Counted from the stretch's first letter, positions 51,901-64,000 are shown. The stretch: 64,000 nt of DNA from Umbelopsis ramanniana AG (GCF_025399195.1 NW_026252167.1:1-64000), one strand, 5' to 3'. Numbers and translations are program-made. Notes: generated by a model from the sequence alone, not told the origin.

Positions 51901-53870
51901 TTAATACGTTTTATGAATTTTTTCAGCTTTACGATACCATCGCCTACGACGAGTGAGGTACCGAGAACGATTCTCCTTCTGACTATGAACGGACAATGAG
52001 CTCGATATAGGTTCTTGTGCATCCGATTCCTTTCGTTCATTCTCCCACTTGTGATCTGTATATATCCAACCATCTTCATCTGGATCAACCACTCGCTGTG
52101 AGGCAAAATATAAGTTTTGTGAAGGGCTAATTTGGGGGTTAGAGGAAGTATTAATACTTACGACTACATCGTCAAGCGTGGCACAGAGGCGGGAGGGGGC
52201 AGATAAATAGGAAATAGCAAAAACCGACCATATTAGTTTTGGCACTGTTTCACTTTCTAATATAAATAACCTGATGCATTCCAGTATCACTCACCAATGC
52301 CAAGCACAGAATCCATCCAAGGACCGGATTCATCCAAATGCCATTCTTTATCAGTCCACCGAAAGCCGATGGGTGGAGGCATATCTTCCTTGGGGACAAG
52401 AGGCTCTGCACCTGTAATATTCGTCCATGGCTTGCGCTCTGCCCGCAGTAGCTATCAAGACAAAGTCTGACATTAACAACGACTTCAAAACTTTGCTATC
52501 CAGCTGGCAATGACACATACCTGTCCTGTGAAGCCTGACCCTGCCCACCATCTCTGATTTTCAAATATTGAGATTTCAAGAGTATCTGGGTCGGCAGCAA
52601 AAGTGGGGTTCGCTTTGATTAGACCCAATTTACCGGCTGCATCTACTAAGGTTTGAATAACTTCCAATATGGCACCGACGGCCTTCTGAGCAACCTGCCA
52701 CATCCATGTGTGCCGTAAAAGAATCATACATCCAATAAACCAGATTAATTGCCTTCCAAAGATCCAAGCGATAGATGATATAAGACCTGAGACGCCAAGA
52801 ATCCCCAATGGAACTCGCGTATTGTCCTGACTCAAACGCGTGAGTTGTCGCGTCAATCTATCATGAATTGTAATGCCTTGAGTTAAAATGTCTTGTACAG
52901 TCCTCAGATTTGAAAAGTACTGCGGCGAGGTTTCGTCAGTACATGTCGGCAACAAGATATCCGATATAGATTTTGCACTTTTCAGTTGTGGTAGCGTTAA
53001 TAGGATGACCAGTGGCGGTATGAGCAGTATTATTGATGGGTATAAACCTTTTTTTCGAAAGAGCGGGCACAGACAAAATTCATGGTTAAAACGGTCGTAG
53101 TTTCCGGATTGGCCGCAAAGTCCACCCGATTCCCATGACTAAGCACTTACATAGTAAACTCCAAAATATTAAATATGAAAAGGAAACAACAGGCTGTTGC
53201 CAGTGATATACATGATTGAAATACGACATGGCGTTGGTGATGGGTGTGGCACGGGAAACGAACTTTGAGAAAGCTTTTCCCGTTGCTCGTGGCGACAAAA
53301 TTGAAACATTAGGATTCCACACTCCATTCAATGTCGCCTGTGCCATGGAGTCCTGTACATGTTGCTGAATGGTTCGTCGATGTGTTTTCGCGGTATTAGG
53401 AGTGGAGGATTTGGAAGCGTCTTCAACTACTCGAAGTGGAGCGTTGGGTGTATCTGATTCAAATCCACTTGATTTCTTTGTTCGCTGACGAGAACTGGTC
53501 ATCGTAGACACCTCGGAGCGCGTTGAAAATCGCGATACACTCTCGCGATCAGAGTCTGTAAACACAGAAGACCGGTCATCTCCCATATGGTTCCGGTCAA
53601 GTTGATGGCAGTTGAGTGAGAATCGGCTGCACAAGTGATGACAAGTATAACCACATTCTATGGGCGGCGGTTATGAGTTTAGGCGCATTAATAGGTGTAA
53701 TTAAATGGATAAACAGGTCATCAACATAAAGAAAAAGCACCGAGTGTGTCCGTACCTGAACATTGGCACCCTTGTCGGGCGAATCCCCACAGAACCTTTT
53801 GGCAATAGTCGCAATATTGCAAGCTCTGGAAGCTTGCTTCCCGGAAGCTGTGTGCTTTCGCTTCAGGCAT
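51901..53870 (-). CDS. C1-domain plus DysF-domain peroxin-like membrane protein (Pex30/Pex23 type)
   Basis: Six exons join to 527 aa: 53870-53756, 53657-53151, 53047-52521, 52451-52295, 52244-52162 and 52095-51901. Residues 7-55 form a full C1 zinc finger: H7, C20, C23, C37, C40, H45, C48, C55 with the LWG..RQG loop. A Ser-rich linker follows, then hydrophobic reticulon-like segments (VSFSYLIFWSLLCLYPSI, IILLIPPLVILLTL, GVSGLISSIAWIFGRQLIWF). The C-terminal half is DysF: ENQRWWAGSGFTGQ, RKPWTNITG, PPPIGFRW and, at the end, DPDEDGWIYTDHKWE with TRRRRWYRK. Pex30-family proteins shape ER subdomains where peroxisomes and lipid droplets form. A start at 53586 would lose the C1 finger. Confidence 0.85.
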
Positions 53871-54171
53871 TGTGTTCAAGTTGAGATCACCGTTCACGAA
53901 TCACCAAATACCGATCGCTGATCGCTTTCCAAACAGTGTGTGAGTGATCTCTGGGAACGGTTTGAGAAGTGGATGTGGAGTTTCCAGTACAACCGAGTTT
54001 GAGTTCCGAACTAACGCACGTGATGTTCTAATCCTGCAGTCTTTTGGAAATGAAAGCTGTATTTCATTAGACAATTGTCCAAGCACGCTCCTACGATGCT
54101 GTCGAATCAAGTTTCCTGTTGCGCCTCCATAGTACACGTATTATCTGATGCCTTCTTGAACCAAGTTTGCT

Positions 54172-54559
54172 ATGGTGCAGTACAGTTACCGTTCGCTGTT
54201 ATTACGTAACGCAATATACACCATACTCGAATTTTCGTGGGCTTATGCTTATGTTTTATCTATTGCTTCCACGGCATACACGCCTTATAAAGTTTTCTCT
54301 ATAATTAACACAGTAAGTGATGCTAGTACAGCCAACCCTACTATGGGGTACGATGACATGTCTCTGCAGGCAATGGATCAATATTTGGCACAAGTACGTA
54401 AATAAAGAAAATTCGCTCCCGTCTCCACCAATGCAACCTGACTCGCATATGGCACCATTTTCTATTTACTGAAGCGAGAAGAAGCGCGCTGAGAACTTAT
54501 CACCGTCAACGTATTACGGCGCCCGAAGTGAGCAATCAGCCGTGGAGGGCATTTTATGA
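54172..54559 (+). CDS. Possible small protein (43-100 aa), unknown
   Basis: Two exons (54172-54393 and 54479-54559) join in frame to 100 aa, ending AQKKRAENLSPSTYYGARSE and a short tail. A TATAAAG (54286-54292) inside the frame suggests that transcription may start later. In that case the ATG at 54343 (MGYDDMSLQAMDQYLAQ) gives a 43-aa product. The C-terminal part looks coding, while the N-terminal part is hydrophobic and less convincing. A second acceptor four bases earlier would give a shorter tail. It is divergent from the C1-DysF gene. Confidence 0.3.
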
Positions 54560-55469
54560 CTGGTTTTCGACTATGACCGACCCTTAACCTTTTTAATGGC
54601 AATTGTGGTTGTTCTAGTCCTATAATACGTTAAATCATACTCTACTGGTATCAGTTACGCCAGGATTGTGCAGAAAAGAAATAGTGGCCAGCTGTACAAT
54701 TTATGCTCTGCTTGCTTACAAGTTTCCTAAACTTTATGCTACTAAGTTTTTCTTAGCTTTGTCGTATAAATACAACGCTATCCAATGGCATCCTCGCTAG
54801 TTTCCCACTGCGCACGTTGCTAACGAATGACACCAAAATCGAATGTTTCTTTTGAAGGTTTAAACCCATGCAGTATATCTTTTTCTGTCTTATTTACTAC
54901 TTATTTGTCCAACTTTTCGAACAGAACCTCTGTCTTACCGAACAATAAGCTACGTAATTTCGGACGGACTTAAGGAAATTACCTCAAAATAGAAAAACAG
55001 TCGGGCCTAGTTGCTTTGAAGCCGACTTTGACTGTCAATATACAAACAGGGCACTTTAAGAGGCGTATGAGGAGTGTGATGTGAAATGTATGGATTATCT
55101 GTAAAGAGTATCCCCTTGGGACATAGGGTACCCTCGTTGCCGAAGCTGAAGGTCATTTTGTACGCAAGGAAGAAAGATAGTTTGGCAAACATGAGGTTTG
55201 TAGTGTAGAACAAGAATATCGATCTGTAGTGATATCAAGACTTCCAACAATATTGATCTTGGCGGGAGCGGTATCTTATCCAATATCAATAATCTGCGAA
55301 GGTTCTCGGCGTTGGTAGTGTCGATTTCTCCCCTTACATCATGTTGAGCGACACGCTGAGTTTCCAAATAGGGAAAAAATAGGTTTCGCATTGCAGTATA
55401 AAAGCGAGCATTAGCTTACCCTTTCATCTACTTCATAAGAACCACCTAACCGTTCACTCACATACCAAA
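54560..55469. other. Intergenic upstream of glutamate decarboxylase
   Basis: About 900 bp of AT-rich DNA. A minus-strand frame (55095-55391) is not recognisable. The right end holds the decarboxylase TATA box. Confidence 0.5.
55397..55404 (+). promoter_or_regulatory. TATA box of glutamate decarboxylase
   Basis: TATAAAAG lies 73 bp upstream of the ATG at 55470, similar in spacing to the TATA boxes of the other strongly coded metabolic genes here. Confidence 0.65.
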
Positions 55470-57278
55470 ATGCTTCACAAACACGTTGATTCCGATGAAA
55501 TTATGAAACACGCTCAAGAGTCCCCTGTCAGGAACCACACCGACAGAGGCAAGCACGTTACTACCTTGGCTTATGGCTCGCGTTATGCTACTGAGGGGAT
55601 CCCAAAGTTCAAGCTGCCTGAACAAAGTACCGAAGCACAAGCTGCATACCAGCTCATCCATGATGAACTGGAGCTTGATGGAAGACCTAATATGAACTTG
55701 GCATCATTTGGTAAGGACATCTCGAGAATACTAATGCACCTTGGCTTACTGATATATTGACATCATGGTATGATTAGTCCATACTTGGATGGAGCCAGAA
55801 GCCGACAAACTCATCATGGAAAATATCAGCAAGAACCTTTCAGATCAAGTAAGAAAGAAACTTTTGAATAGTATATGGACCACCGGATAAATTTCTAACC
55901 ACCACACTCTTAAATAGGACGAGTACCCAGCTACAATGAAGATCCACGCTAGATGCATTTCCATCATTGGAGATATGTGGAAGAGTAAGGGAGCCGTAGG
56001 AACTGCCACCATCGGATCCTCTGAAGCTGTGCAACTTGGTGGTCTCGCTATGAAGAAGCGCTGGCAAGCAAGGCAAAAGGCTGCAGGAAAGGATACTTCC
56101 AGACCTAACATCATTATGGGAAACAATGCACAAGTCGCTCTCGAGAAGTTTGCTCGGTACTTTGATGTTGAATGCCGTTTGATCCCTGTCTCGGCCGAAA
56201 GCCATCATTGCCTGGATATCAAGAAGGCAGCTGAAGCTTGCGATGAGAACACCATCGGTGTATATGTCATCCTCGGTAGCACTTACACTGGCCATTTCGA
56301 AGACGTTGAAGGCATGTCCAAGGAGTTGGACAGAGTCCAAGAAGAGAAGGGCTGGGACATTCCTATTCACGTTGATGCTGCTAGCGGTGGTTTCGTAGCA
56401 CCCTTTGCATTCCCTAAGCTCAAATGGAGTTTTGATGTTCCCAGAGTCAAGTCCATTAATACCTCTGGTCACAAATTCGGTCTCGCCTACGCCGGTGTCG
56501 GATGGGTGCTCTGGAAAAATGAAGACTTTTTACCTAAAGAACTCATCTTCACTCTTACTTACTTGGGTGCCTCGGAGCAAACTTACACACTCAACTTCTC
56601 TCGTCCTGCCTGCTTCATGGTAAGATTTACTTTCGCAGCTTAAAGACAGGTGGGGAAAAAACGGACATTGACTAAAATTTCATTCCCGTGCAGATTGCTC
56701 AATATTACAATTTTGTCAGACTGGGTCGACAAGGCTATACCTCTATCATCAAGAATGATATGCACAACGCCAAATTGCTGTCACGCGCTTTGGAAAACTG
56801 CGGCTATTTCGATTTAGTATCAGATATGCATCGCGCTAAGGGCGTTTTTGGATATGAGCGAGCAAGCGGTCTCGATGCCATCAAGGAGTCAGTCAAGGGC
56901 ATTACAGAGTACAATGAAGCTTTACCTGTTATCGCATTCAAGCTGACTGACGATTTCAAGCGCGAGAACCCTCACGTGAAGCAAGCTGCTGTGTCAACCT
57001 TGTTGCGTACCCGTGGTTGGATCATCCCCAACTATCCCCTTCCACCTAACGAAGAAAATATTGAAATTCTCCGCATCGTCGTCAGAGAATCTTTCAGTCA
57101 GGATCTGGTTGATACCGTCCTGTCTGACATCATTTGGTCTGTTGAAACGCTAGCTGCAAGTGAGAGCGGCTTTGATGCTGAAGTCTTTGCTCAAAAGACT
57201 GACCCTATTCAACATGCTCACAAGTTGGATCACCCAGCTCACGAAGGCAGAAAGAAGAAATACGGCAGTCAATGCTAA
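55470..57278 (+). CDS. GAD1: Glutamate decarboxylase (PLP-dependent)
   Basis: Four exons join to 532 aa: 55470-55710, 55778-55848, 55918-56619 and 56694-57278. Group II decarboxylase motifs: TIGSSEAVQLGGLAMKKRW, IPIHVDAASGGFVAPF, and SINTSGHKFG with the PLP lysine at about residue 290. The enzyme turns glutamate to GABA, consuming a proton, and feeds the GABA shunt. The N-terminal part (LAYGSRYATEGIPKFKLPE) is typical of the bacterial/fungal GAD branch. The tail is basic (GRKKKYG) and shows no clear calmodulin-binding helix. Codon use favours C-ending codons. CAATAAAAAA at 57328 may be the poly(A) signal. Confidence 0.95.
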
Positions 57279-57425
57279 ATATCTTTAATATAAGGTTGAA
57301 CTGTTATGCTGTAAATGTGAATTGACAATAAAAAAAAAACTTTTGTTAATATATCTGTACTGTATTGTATGAATATAGATAGGCTACGGTTGATATGGCT
57401 ACTAAGGAACGTTCACTTATAGGCA

Positions 57426-59462
57426 CTAAAGATCTTTTCTTCTTGAAACCTTTGCCTTGAAAGAATCTTTCCAAATGGTCAAAGTAATGAAGTGACGAAT
57501 ATCTTCTGCATCTTTCATGCTTTCTGGTATCGTATCAAAATCAAACTTCTTGATCAAAGTAGCAATTACAAGGCGCATCTCCTGGAGAGCAAAGTTTTTG
57601 CCAATGCAGTTTCGGGATCTGTTAGGAAATAGGATTTAGTTGATGCGAAAAGCCGGTTTTTTTTTTTCACTGCCCTTCGTCTATTGTATTTACCCTGCAG
57701 AGAAAGGATAAAATGCATCCACAGCCGGAGCAGGTTCGTATCCTTCCAACCATCTTTCCGGCTTGAATAGCTCGGGTTCGTCAAAGTACTCTGGGTTCAT
57801 ATGGGCGACGTACATATTGGCTAAAATTGTGGTCTGAAAAATCAAGGTATGAGAATGGGGTGTTCAGGTTGCCCAAAAAAAAATTAGCAAATTACGTACG
57901 CCCTTGGGAATATGATAGCTTTGTCCAAGCACGAAATCTTGCTCTGCAATTCTTTCCAAACCGGCAGCTGTGACAGGACGTAGTCTAAGAGTTTCATTGA
58001 TGACAGCATTCAAATAGGCGGCATTCTTGAGCGATTCATAGGAGAAATTTTTGTTGTCGTCATTATACTCCAAAGTATCCACTTCCTCTCGCAACTTTTC
58101 GAACTTCTCGCGCTCTTGCAAGAGAGCGATCAACGCAAATGCTGCACTGTTGGATGTGGTCTCCGCTCCGGCAAAGAGGAAAAGCATGGTTTCGCCCATG
58201 ACACTATTTTCTGAAAGTTGTTCAGAAGACTTTTCACTTTTGGCAGCGTCGATCAAGATCTGCAAAATATCCTTTCTAGGAGCTTCAGCAGTCATTCGCT
58301 TGTGGATCACATCCTTCATGAACTGTATAGAGATGGATATTATGAGTGAGTGGGAATATTTGCAGCCTATCGATGATACTGAGATATGACACTGACGTTA
58401 ACGATATATGGATCTGCCATCTTGATGCCCGACATTTTGACCAATTTGCCCAAGAAACCATTGGTGAAGAACTATCCCATCAAAACAAAAACGACATCAG
58501 AATGCGGACAAAGGTGCCTTTCAATACTTAGTCCAGTATTGTACTTACAATGGAGCCACGGCGTACACCTTCAGTAAGTCTTTTGGGCAAAGGATGGGAG
58601 CCATTTTTGATCATACCAAACGTTTCTCCAAAAGCGCATTCGCCCATGGCATCCAGCGCAACGGCTTGTGTCAAATGCCAAAGATCAATGACAGCTTCAG
58701 GGTTTCCGCTAGCTTCAGCCGCGCTGATGTCTCCTTCCACCTTTTCAACCATATCATCAATGACAGATTCCAGCAACGGTTCCAGACCAGCTAGATATCG
58801 AATGGAGAAAGCAGGCGATATCACACGTCTAGTGTGGCGATGGGCTGCTCTATCGGTCAAGTTGAACATATTGGGCTTGCCAACTAGACGAAGCAATATG
58901 ACACATTACTTTCCAAGTTTTCTCATAGTATACCCCTCTCCTTCATACAAGTATCAGTTTCTTACATGCCGTGTTGTCATATACAGTGCCTTTCCTCAAA
59001 TCATCCGTGACCAAAACCTGCTTCAACATGTCCTTGTCCGCAACAGACAGCACAGTTCGTGAGATGCGCACGACAGGGCCATACTTGTCGTGAAGGGCGC
59101 GCATGTTCAAGAATCTATCAATCTCACAGTCAGAATCGTATATTAGGTAATAGGCTGTGGAGGATAGTCAAATGTACCTGTGCCCATAAGGAACATCCAG
59201 CGCCGCATAAGGAATATCGATCAATCGGCCATAAAATTTGCCAGGTACGGCTGTCAATGGCCCAGTTGCTGCTTCGTAGAGCCGTTGCTATGGTGCATTG
59301 TGTTGAGATGAGAATGCCGTACGAGTAAAGTCACAAACGCCATCGGGTACTTACCACTGCCCACCAACCTGCAGTGGCGGCTGTTATTGCAAGGGCTGTG
59401 GTCTTGGTGTCGGCACCCTTAACGACGTCCTTAATCTGATCCAAAGCCATAGAAATCGACAT
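57426..59462 (-). CDS. Cytochrome P450, copy 1
   Basis: A multi-exon gene of about 520 aa. It starts MSISMALDQIKD with a weak membrane anchor (TTALAITAATAGWWAV). P450 landmarks: C-helix HRHTRRVISPAFS, I-helix FAGAETTSNS, K-helix ETLRLRP, PERWLEGY and heme loop FSAG/SRNCIGK, with the Cys on the exon after an intron that splits the loop. Microsomal monooxygenase; substrate unknown. It is the upstream relative of the P450 at 59.75 kb, on the same strand, with 288 bp between them. Confidence 0.92.
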
Positions 59463-59750
59463 TGGCAATCTTTGAATTTGCAAAACTCGAACAGATATGC
59501 GAGAAGAGAAAGTGCGGGAATAGAGTCAAATAAAGGCGAAAAGCCGCGTCATGATTTGTGCAAGAGAGACTGAGCGCTTTCGGTTGTACCACTACCGAGT
59601 TTCCGTCGCGGCTTTACTGTCCATCGCTCCGGAGTTTCAAAATGGGTTTATTGTCTTTGAACTTGAGAATAAGAATATAAGAAAAGCCATATGATAAAAA
59701 GGTGAGAATGGAATGGGGACGATATAAAGATTGAGTTTAAGTATAATGAT

Positions 59751-61846
59751 TTATGTTCGCAAGACTGCGCGAACCTTGAAGGTGTTCTTAGCAATACCCA
59801 GGGTTACGAATTGTCGTCTATCCTTTGCGTCTTCCATGGACGATTCAATGGGAAGAAATTCAAATTTCTTAACGAGATTAGCAACGCAAATACGCATTTC
59901 TTGGAGACTAAAAGCTTTTCCAATGCAATTTCGAGATCTATGAATTATAATTCAATAGTCAGTCACGCAACGGAAGGTTCATGCAAACATAAACGCTACA
60001 AAATACAAACCCTGCAGAAAAAGGGAACCAGGCCATTGCATATTCCTTTGCTTTGACTGGATCTAGCCATCTTTCTGGCATAAATCGGTCAGCCTCTTCC
60101 CAGTAGTCAGGGTGTGTCTGGGCAACCATACCCATAGCAATAACTGTAGTCTGTTTTGAACTGGATTTAGCGGCTTGGTTCATGGGTAAACAAAGTTCAT
60201 TACAAGGGATCACTAACATTTTTGGGAACAAAATGATTTCCCACCAGGGTTATGTCGCTCACAGTTCTTCTGGGAGCACCACCTGGATTGGCGGGATGAA
60301 ATCGTAGAGTTTCCTCGATGACTGCATTCAAGTAAGGCAGAGACTTAACTTGGCTATTATTGAGGACGGTTTGTCCTTCCTCCATTTCAATAGCATCAAT
60401 TTCATTTCGAAGCTCTTCATAAACATGTGGGTTTTTGAACATCTCCATGAACAGGAATCCCATAGTGTTGGAAGTGGTTTCGCTACCAGCAATCAAAAAG
60501 AGGACAACTTCATTGATGATATCTTCTATTTGGAGTCGATCGTCCTCTGACTTGGTGTAAAGTGTTCCAATCAAGAAATCGAGGATATCTTGGCGCTTTT
60601 CACCAGAGTCAATTCGGTTTTGGATGACATCTTTCATAAAGGTAACCAAGAAAGGATGTTGTTTCTTTGGAATCCATTTACTAATTTTTGGATGTAAACC
60701 AATCTAGTATGAACTTGTTAGCTGTGATACAACTAATATGAGACATGTAAAGAAGGCATACACTTACAAAACTAGTAAATTTTAGACGATCGGTAATGAC
60801 TTCAGGCAAGGGATGATGACCAGTAGTGACCATATTAAATTCTGTACCAAAGGCGGCTAAACCGATGATATCCTATAGTCGATGTATTTCAATATCATCC
60901 AGCATATGCTCAATATCGCGTGCATATACACGTGTTACACTTACGATTGCATAGTGTTGTAGCATCATCCACAAATCAATTTCGGCATACTCTCGACCTT
61001 CGGCATTTGCTTCGTTGATTGATTTACTCAAGGCGACCTCTAGATGCGTGGTAGTGGAGCGCATCAGAGGTTCCATGGATCCAATGTACCGAAGTGAGAA
61101 AGCTGGAGAGAGAATTCTTCTTCTTGACTTGTGAAATTCTTTATCTGTGGTATCGAACATTGTAGGGTGGCCATCGACTGCAAATTAAATAGAGATAGCA
61201 ATTGAGTATTTGCGTAAGTCCTTGGCCAAGGAGAATCACAGATAATGCCGAAAATTGCAACGACTTACGTTGATAGGCCTCATAGTTATATGCTTTTGGT
61301 AGATCGTCCTTGACCAGAATCTGTTGAATCATATCTAATGGGCTGTCAGCCTCCCAGCGTCGATGTACGCAGTCCGGTGAATATGACGAGATACGTTACC
61401 TTTATCGCTAACGCTAATTTGCTTTCGAGCAATTCGAACGATATGTCCATACTTTTTATGAAGCTTAATAAGTTTTTCAAATCTAATTGAAGGGTGAATA
61501 ACCAATGTGTTTTCGGGGTTCTGAAAAAATATGTTATCTACCTTGTCCCAGCAGGGGAATCATAGTGACCGTCACCCCAGTTGACGAACTTTGCAAGGAA
61601 AGGACCAGGATATTTAGATAGCGGTCCAAAGAAAGCACTATAAATCCTCTATGATGGCTATAAGATTAGCGACGTACGATAAAGTGCTATGTTAATAGTG
61701 CTATTACTTGCCGTGGTGATTACATAGGTAGCGACGAGAAGACCAGTAGTTTTGCCTACTTTATCAACAACATCACGGTTGAAGGAGAGGTATGGAACTG
61801 TTGAGCCAGCAACAAGTTCTTGCAATCTGTTAAGGAGTGTAGACAT
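59751..61846 (-). CDS. Cytochrome P450, copy 2
   Basis: A multi-exon gene of about 520 aa, start MSTLLNRLQELVAGS with a membrane anchor (TTGLLVATYVITTA). Landmarks: FHKSRRRILSPAFSLRY, I-helix LIAGSETTSNT, K-helix ETLRFHP, PERWLDP and heme loop WFPFSAG/SRNCIGKAF. The loop is split by an intron at the same place as in copy 1, and other intron positions (before the FxPERW and RISR-type regions) also agree. Together with VRIARKQISVSDKD versus VRISRTVLSVADKD, this marks a tandem duplication. Substrate unknown. Confidence 0.92.
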
Positions 61847-61953
61847 GGGTAAAGAACAACAAGTGTTCCATGCCGATGAATGCGAGGTTTTATTCTTATA
61901 AATTTAAAGTTCCGCTAACAAAGACATCCACTTTGACATCAGAGGTCAACGCA

Positions 61954-63859
61954 TCATAAGCTTGATGTGCTATCTTCCGCTGAGTTGACTTTAAGTTGTC
62001 TAGCAGGAGTAAAAGATACACGGCCATTGCCGCCAACGCTTGCATAGTATGTGATTTCTCCATTGCTGGATTTCTCAGTGGCATATCCCAAGTGGGGCTT
62101 CTTAGGATCTTTAGGTGGTGCGGCACCAGTGGGGAAGATAGCTGCTTGTGACATGGCTTGATCGACGGAATCATCTGCTTGACTAATGGCATTGAGTCTA
62201 GCCCCGAATAAAAATAAAATAAAGTACGCGATTCAGTAAAATTAGATCCTTATTGACAATAGGACGAATGATGAAAGCATCCTTACAATCGTGACTTGGC
62301 AAAACGAGGTTCCACTCGGGACGAGAGATAGAAGTCGCCTGGACCTTTCATGCGTACAAAATCCTACCGTTCACAGCATCATAAGAAAAGAGGGTTTGAA
62401 ATCAGTTGCCAATCAGTTTCGAAATTCGGCTTACCGGCGCACCAAGTACCCAGTTGCGGGTCTGTCTAAAGACACCGTCCCAAAATTGCAAAGACGACTG
62501 CATAGAAGGACTATCTACGATATTGCGGAAAACGTGATAGCGGCGAAGACGTGACCTTGGCGATGGAATGGCTGGTTTGGCTCTATATAATTTCGTTGGA
62601 GCTGTACGCGTATCCCATGCTACCAAGTGACTGTTTGCGATGTGAACAGTGCCAAGTCAGTACAATTAACTCCTTGCTGTATCAAAGTAGACCGATCCCA
62701 CATGACCCGCACTAACCTAGGATTGACTAGATATTCTTCATTTTCCTCCAAAACGATACGATATAATCCTCCGTAATGAGATATGGCAATAGTACCGGGA
62801 CCTCTAACTTTGTGTGCAATCCGTTGGATGACACCCTACAAATGGTAGAATCCAGGCATTAGATATCCAAAACTCAAATGACAATCTTATCGCCCATGTG
62901 CTTTCGTTATTTTTGGATGATTTACCGTTTCTTTGCCTTTTAATCCGCTAAAGCCAAGTTCTACTGAAACTCGTGAAGTTTTTGCAAGGAATGCGTCTCG
63001 TCGCATGGCGTACTCTGTGCTGCCGTTGATATTGATGATTGCGATTTCTCCAATTGTGCTGGGAGCTAGCAAAACATCACCATATTCTTGACGTGTTTCA
63101 TACTTTATAATTGGATCAAAGGTTATACTCTCTCTTTCATTCACGATTATTGAAGTTTCCTAGCACAAGAACTTACCTTTTGGCGGAATGCCTTATCGCC
63201 AAGAGCTCTTCTGGAAACAGCACTGATGCTGCCACCGTCCAAAGTCAATTTAGAAAATACCTGAATAGTGATCACCATTAGTAACAGTAAAAATAAAAAG
63301 CGGGTATCTGTTAACAAACCTGGTTAGAGGATCCAACGGCGGTTCCAGTTGCAGCAGTGATATCGGTGTCGGGAGGTAACTGTTAACAAAAATTTTAGTC
63401 GCATGCATTTCCAGGACACTCCATCCCACGTTTCTGCGACAATACCTTGACCATCAGCAACGAACCTAAAGCCACACATAATTAATAAATTGAAAAACGC
63501 ACTCTTCAAGTTTGCTGTTATCGGGGTTGGTGCGTTACTTACCAACACCTGTCGAGACAATGTTAAATTCAGGTTCAGATTTGCCAGTTGCTCCAAGTCC
63601 TGCGGCGACCGAGTTAGAGACGTGCGAATTGAAACATGGTGATGATTAAATTAAAGCAAATACCAGAAGTAACGGCATTAATGGTGTTTCGAGGACCATT
63701 TTCAGCTGGATCAGCCATGGAATACCGAGCATTTTCAGTGGAAGACGACTGTGGTGCCAAACCGACGTAATGCCTTACTGCTGGAGTCGCGAGGGCACGC
63801 CAAGTGCGCTCTGTAACGAGACCCTTCCGTATAGGATTCCAGCTGCGTGTAAGCAGCAT
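61954..63859 (-). CDS. AIM24: Mitochondrial AIM24-family protein
   Basis: A multi-exon gene of about 400 aa. Start MLLTRSWNPIRKGLVTERTW is a basic presequence with Arg-x-Phe/Tyr-like cleavage potential. The AIM24 core shows FNIVSTGVGSLLMVK, LPPDTDITAATGTAVGSSNQ, LTLDGGSISAVSRRALGDKA and RGPGTIAISHYGGLYRIVLE with EEYLVNP. It ends NGRVSFTPARQLKVNSAEDS on the frame stopping at 61954. In yeast Aim24 supports MICOS and respiratory-chain assembly in the inner membrane. A parallel frame runs on to 61896 but has no AIM24-like composition. Confidence 0.88.
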
Positions 63860-64000
63860 TGTATTTTGGTATTAGAGTATGGCCTCACTGACAACGAGTG
63901 TGTGCGTCTCTCTCTCCAAAATGTGTACGCGTGACTGTTATTTGAGATGATGGCACAATGACTTGAACGAAGTACTACACTTATGGAGAGGGTTGATGAG
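63860..64000. other. Right edge, AIM24 upstream region
   Basis: 141 bp upstream of the AIM24 start, with a CT repeat (about 63906-63916). No further gene can be seen before the window ends. Confidence 0.5.

Noticed and set aside
61896-62192. Alternative reading frame at the AIM24 3' end
   Set aside because: The frame stopping at 61954 continues the AIM24-like composition; this one does not.

Overview
The window is nuclear DNA from a filamentous fungus, most likely an early-diverging one (Mucoromycota, Mucorales-like). Genes are compact and carry many short GT-AG introns, mostly about 45-90 nt. Several exons are tiny (7, 19, 20 and 20 nt), gaps between genes are short, and the proteins are fungal-type. 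No rRNA, CRISPR array, prokaryotic operon or complete transposon is visible, and no convincing tRNA was found. About 26 protein genes can be supported. For most of them I rebuilt the splice sites by hand and checked that the joined exons stay in frame.

Layout. 1-5.7 kb: a 35-bp inverted repeat in non-coding DNA, a Nudix CoA-diphosphatase, an F-box protein with a cysteine-rich tail, and a 9-exon short-chain dehydrogenase. 6.2-8.3 kb: two ESCRT-III genes head to tail (VPS24/CHMP3, then DID2/CHMP1). 9.4-13 kb: an aldo-keto reductase and a MEF2-type MADS-box factor. 13.1-21.3 kb: PEX1, then a large STRA6-like multispanning membrane receptor. 21.9-26.7 kb: a sorbitol/xylitol-type dehydrogenase and the tRNA m5C methyltransferase TRM4. 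TRM4 shares a 203-bp divergent promoter, with a perfect 16-bp CpG palindrome, with cohesin SMC1 (26.9-31.6 kb). 31.8-42.9 kb: splicing factor SLU7, an SLC35C2/TPT-type transporter, an I78-type inhibitor, TAF8, a SulP sulfate transporter and a hydroxyacid-oxoacid transhydrogenase. 43.5-51.3 kb: a 103-aa protein of unknown function, PIG-S, a HAPSTR1-like protein and a secreted protein with dibasic sites. 51.9-64 kb: a C1-domain/DysF peroxin-like protein, glutamate decarboxylase, two tandem cytochromes P450 and AIM24.

Connections. Most genes are housekeeping and act independently. Two membrane themes recur: peroxisomes (PEX1 and a Pex30-like DysF protein) and ESCRT-III. The most unusual items are the fungal STRA6 homologue (a retinol-receptor family in a group of fungi that signals with carotene-derived trisporoids) and the DysF peroxin-like protein whose N-terminus is a complete C1 (diacylglycerol/phorbol-ester type) zinc finger.
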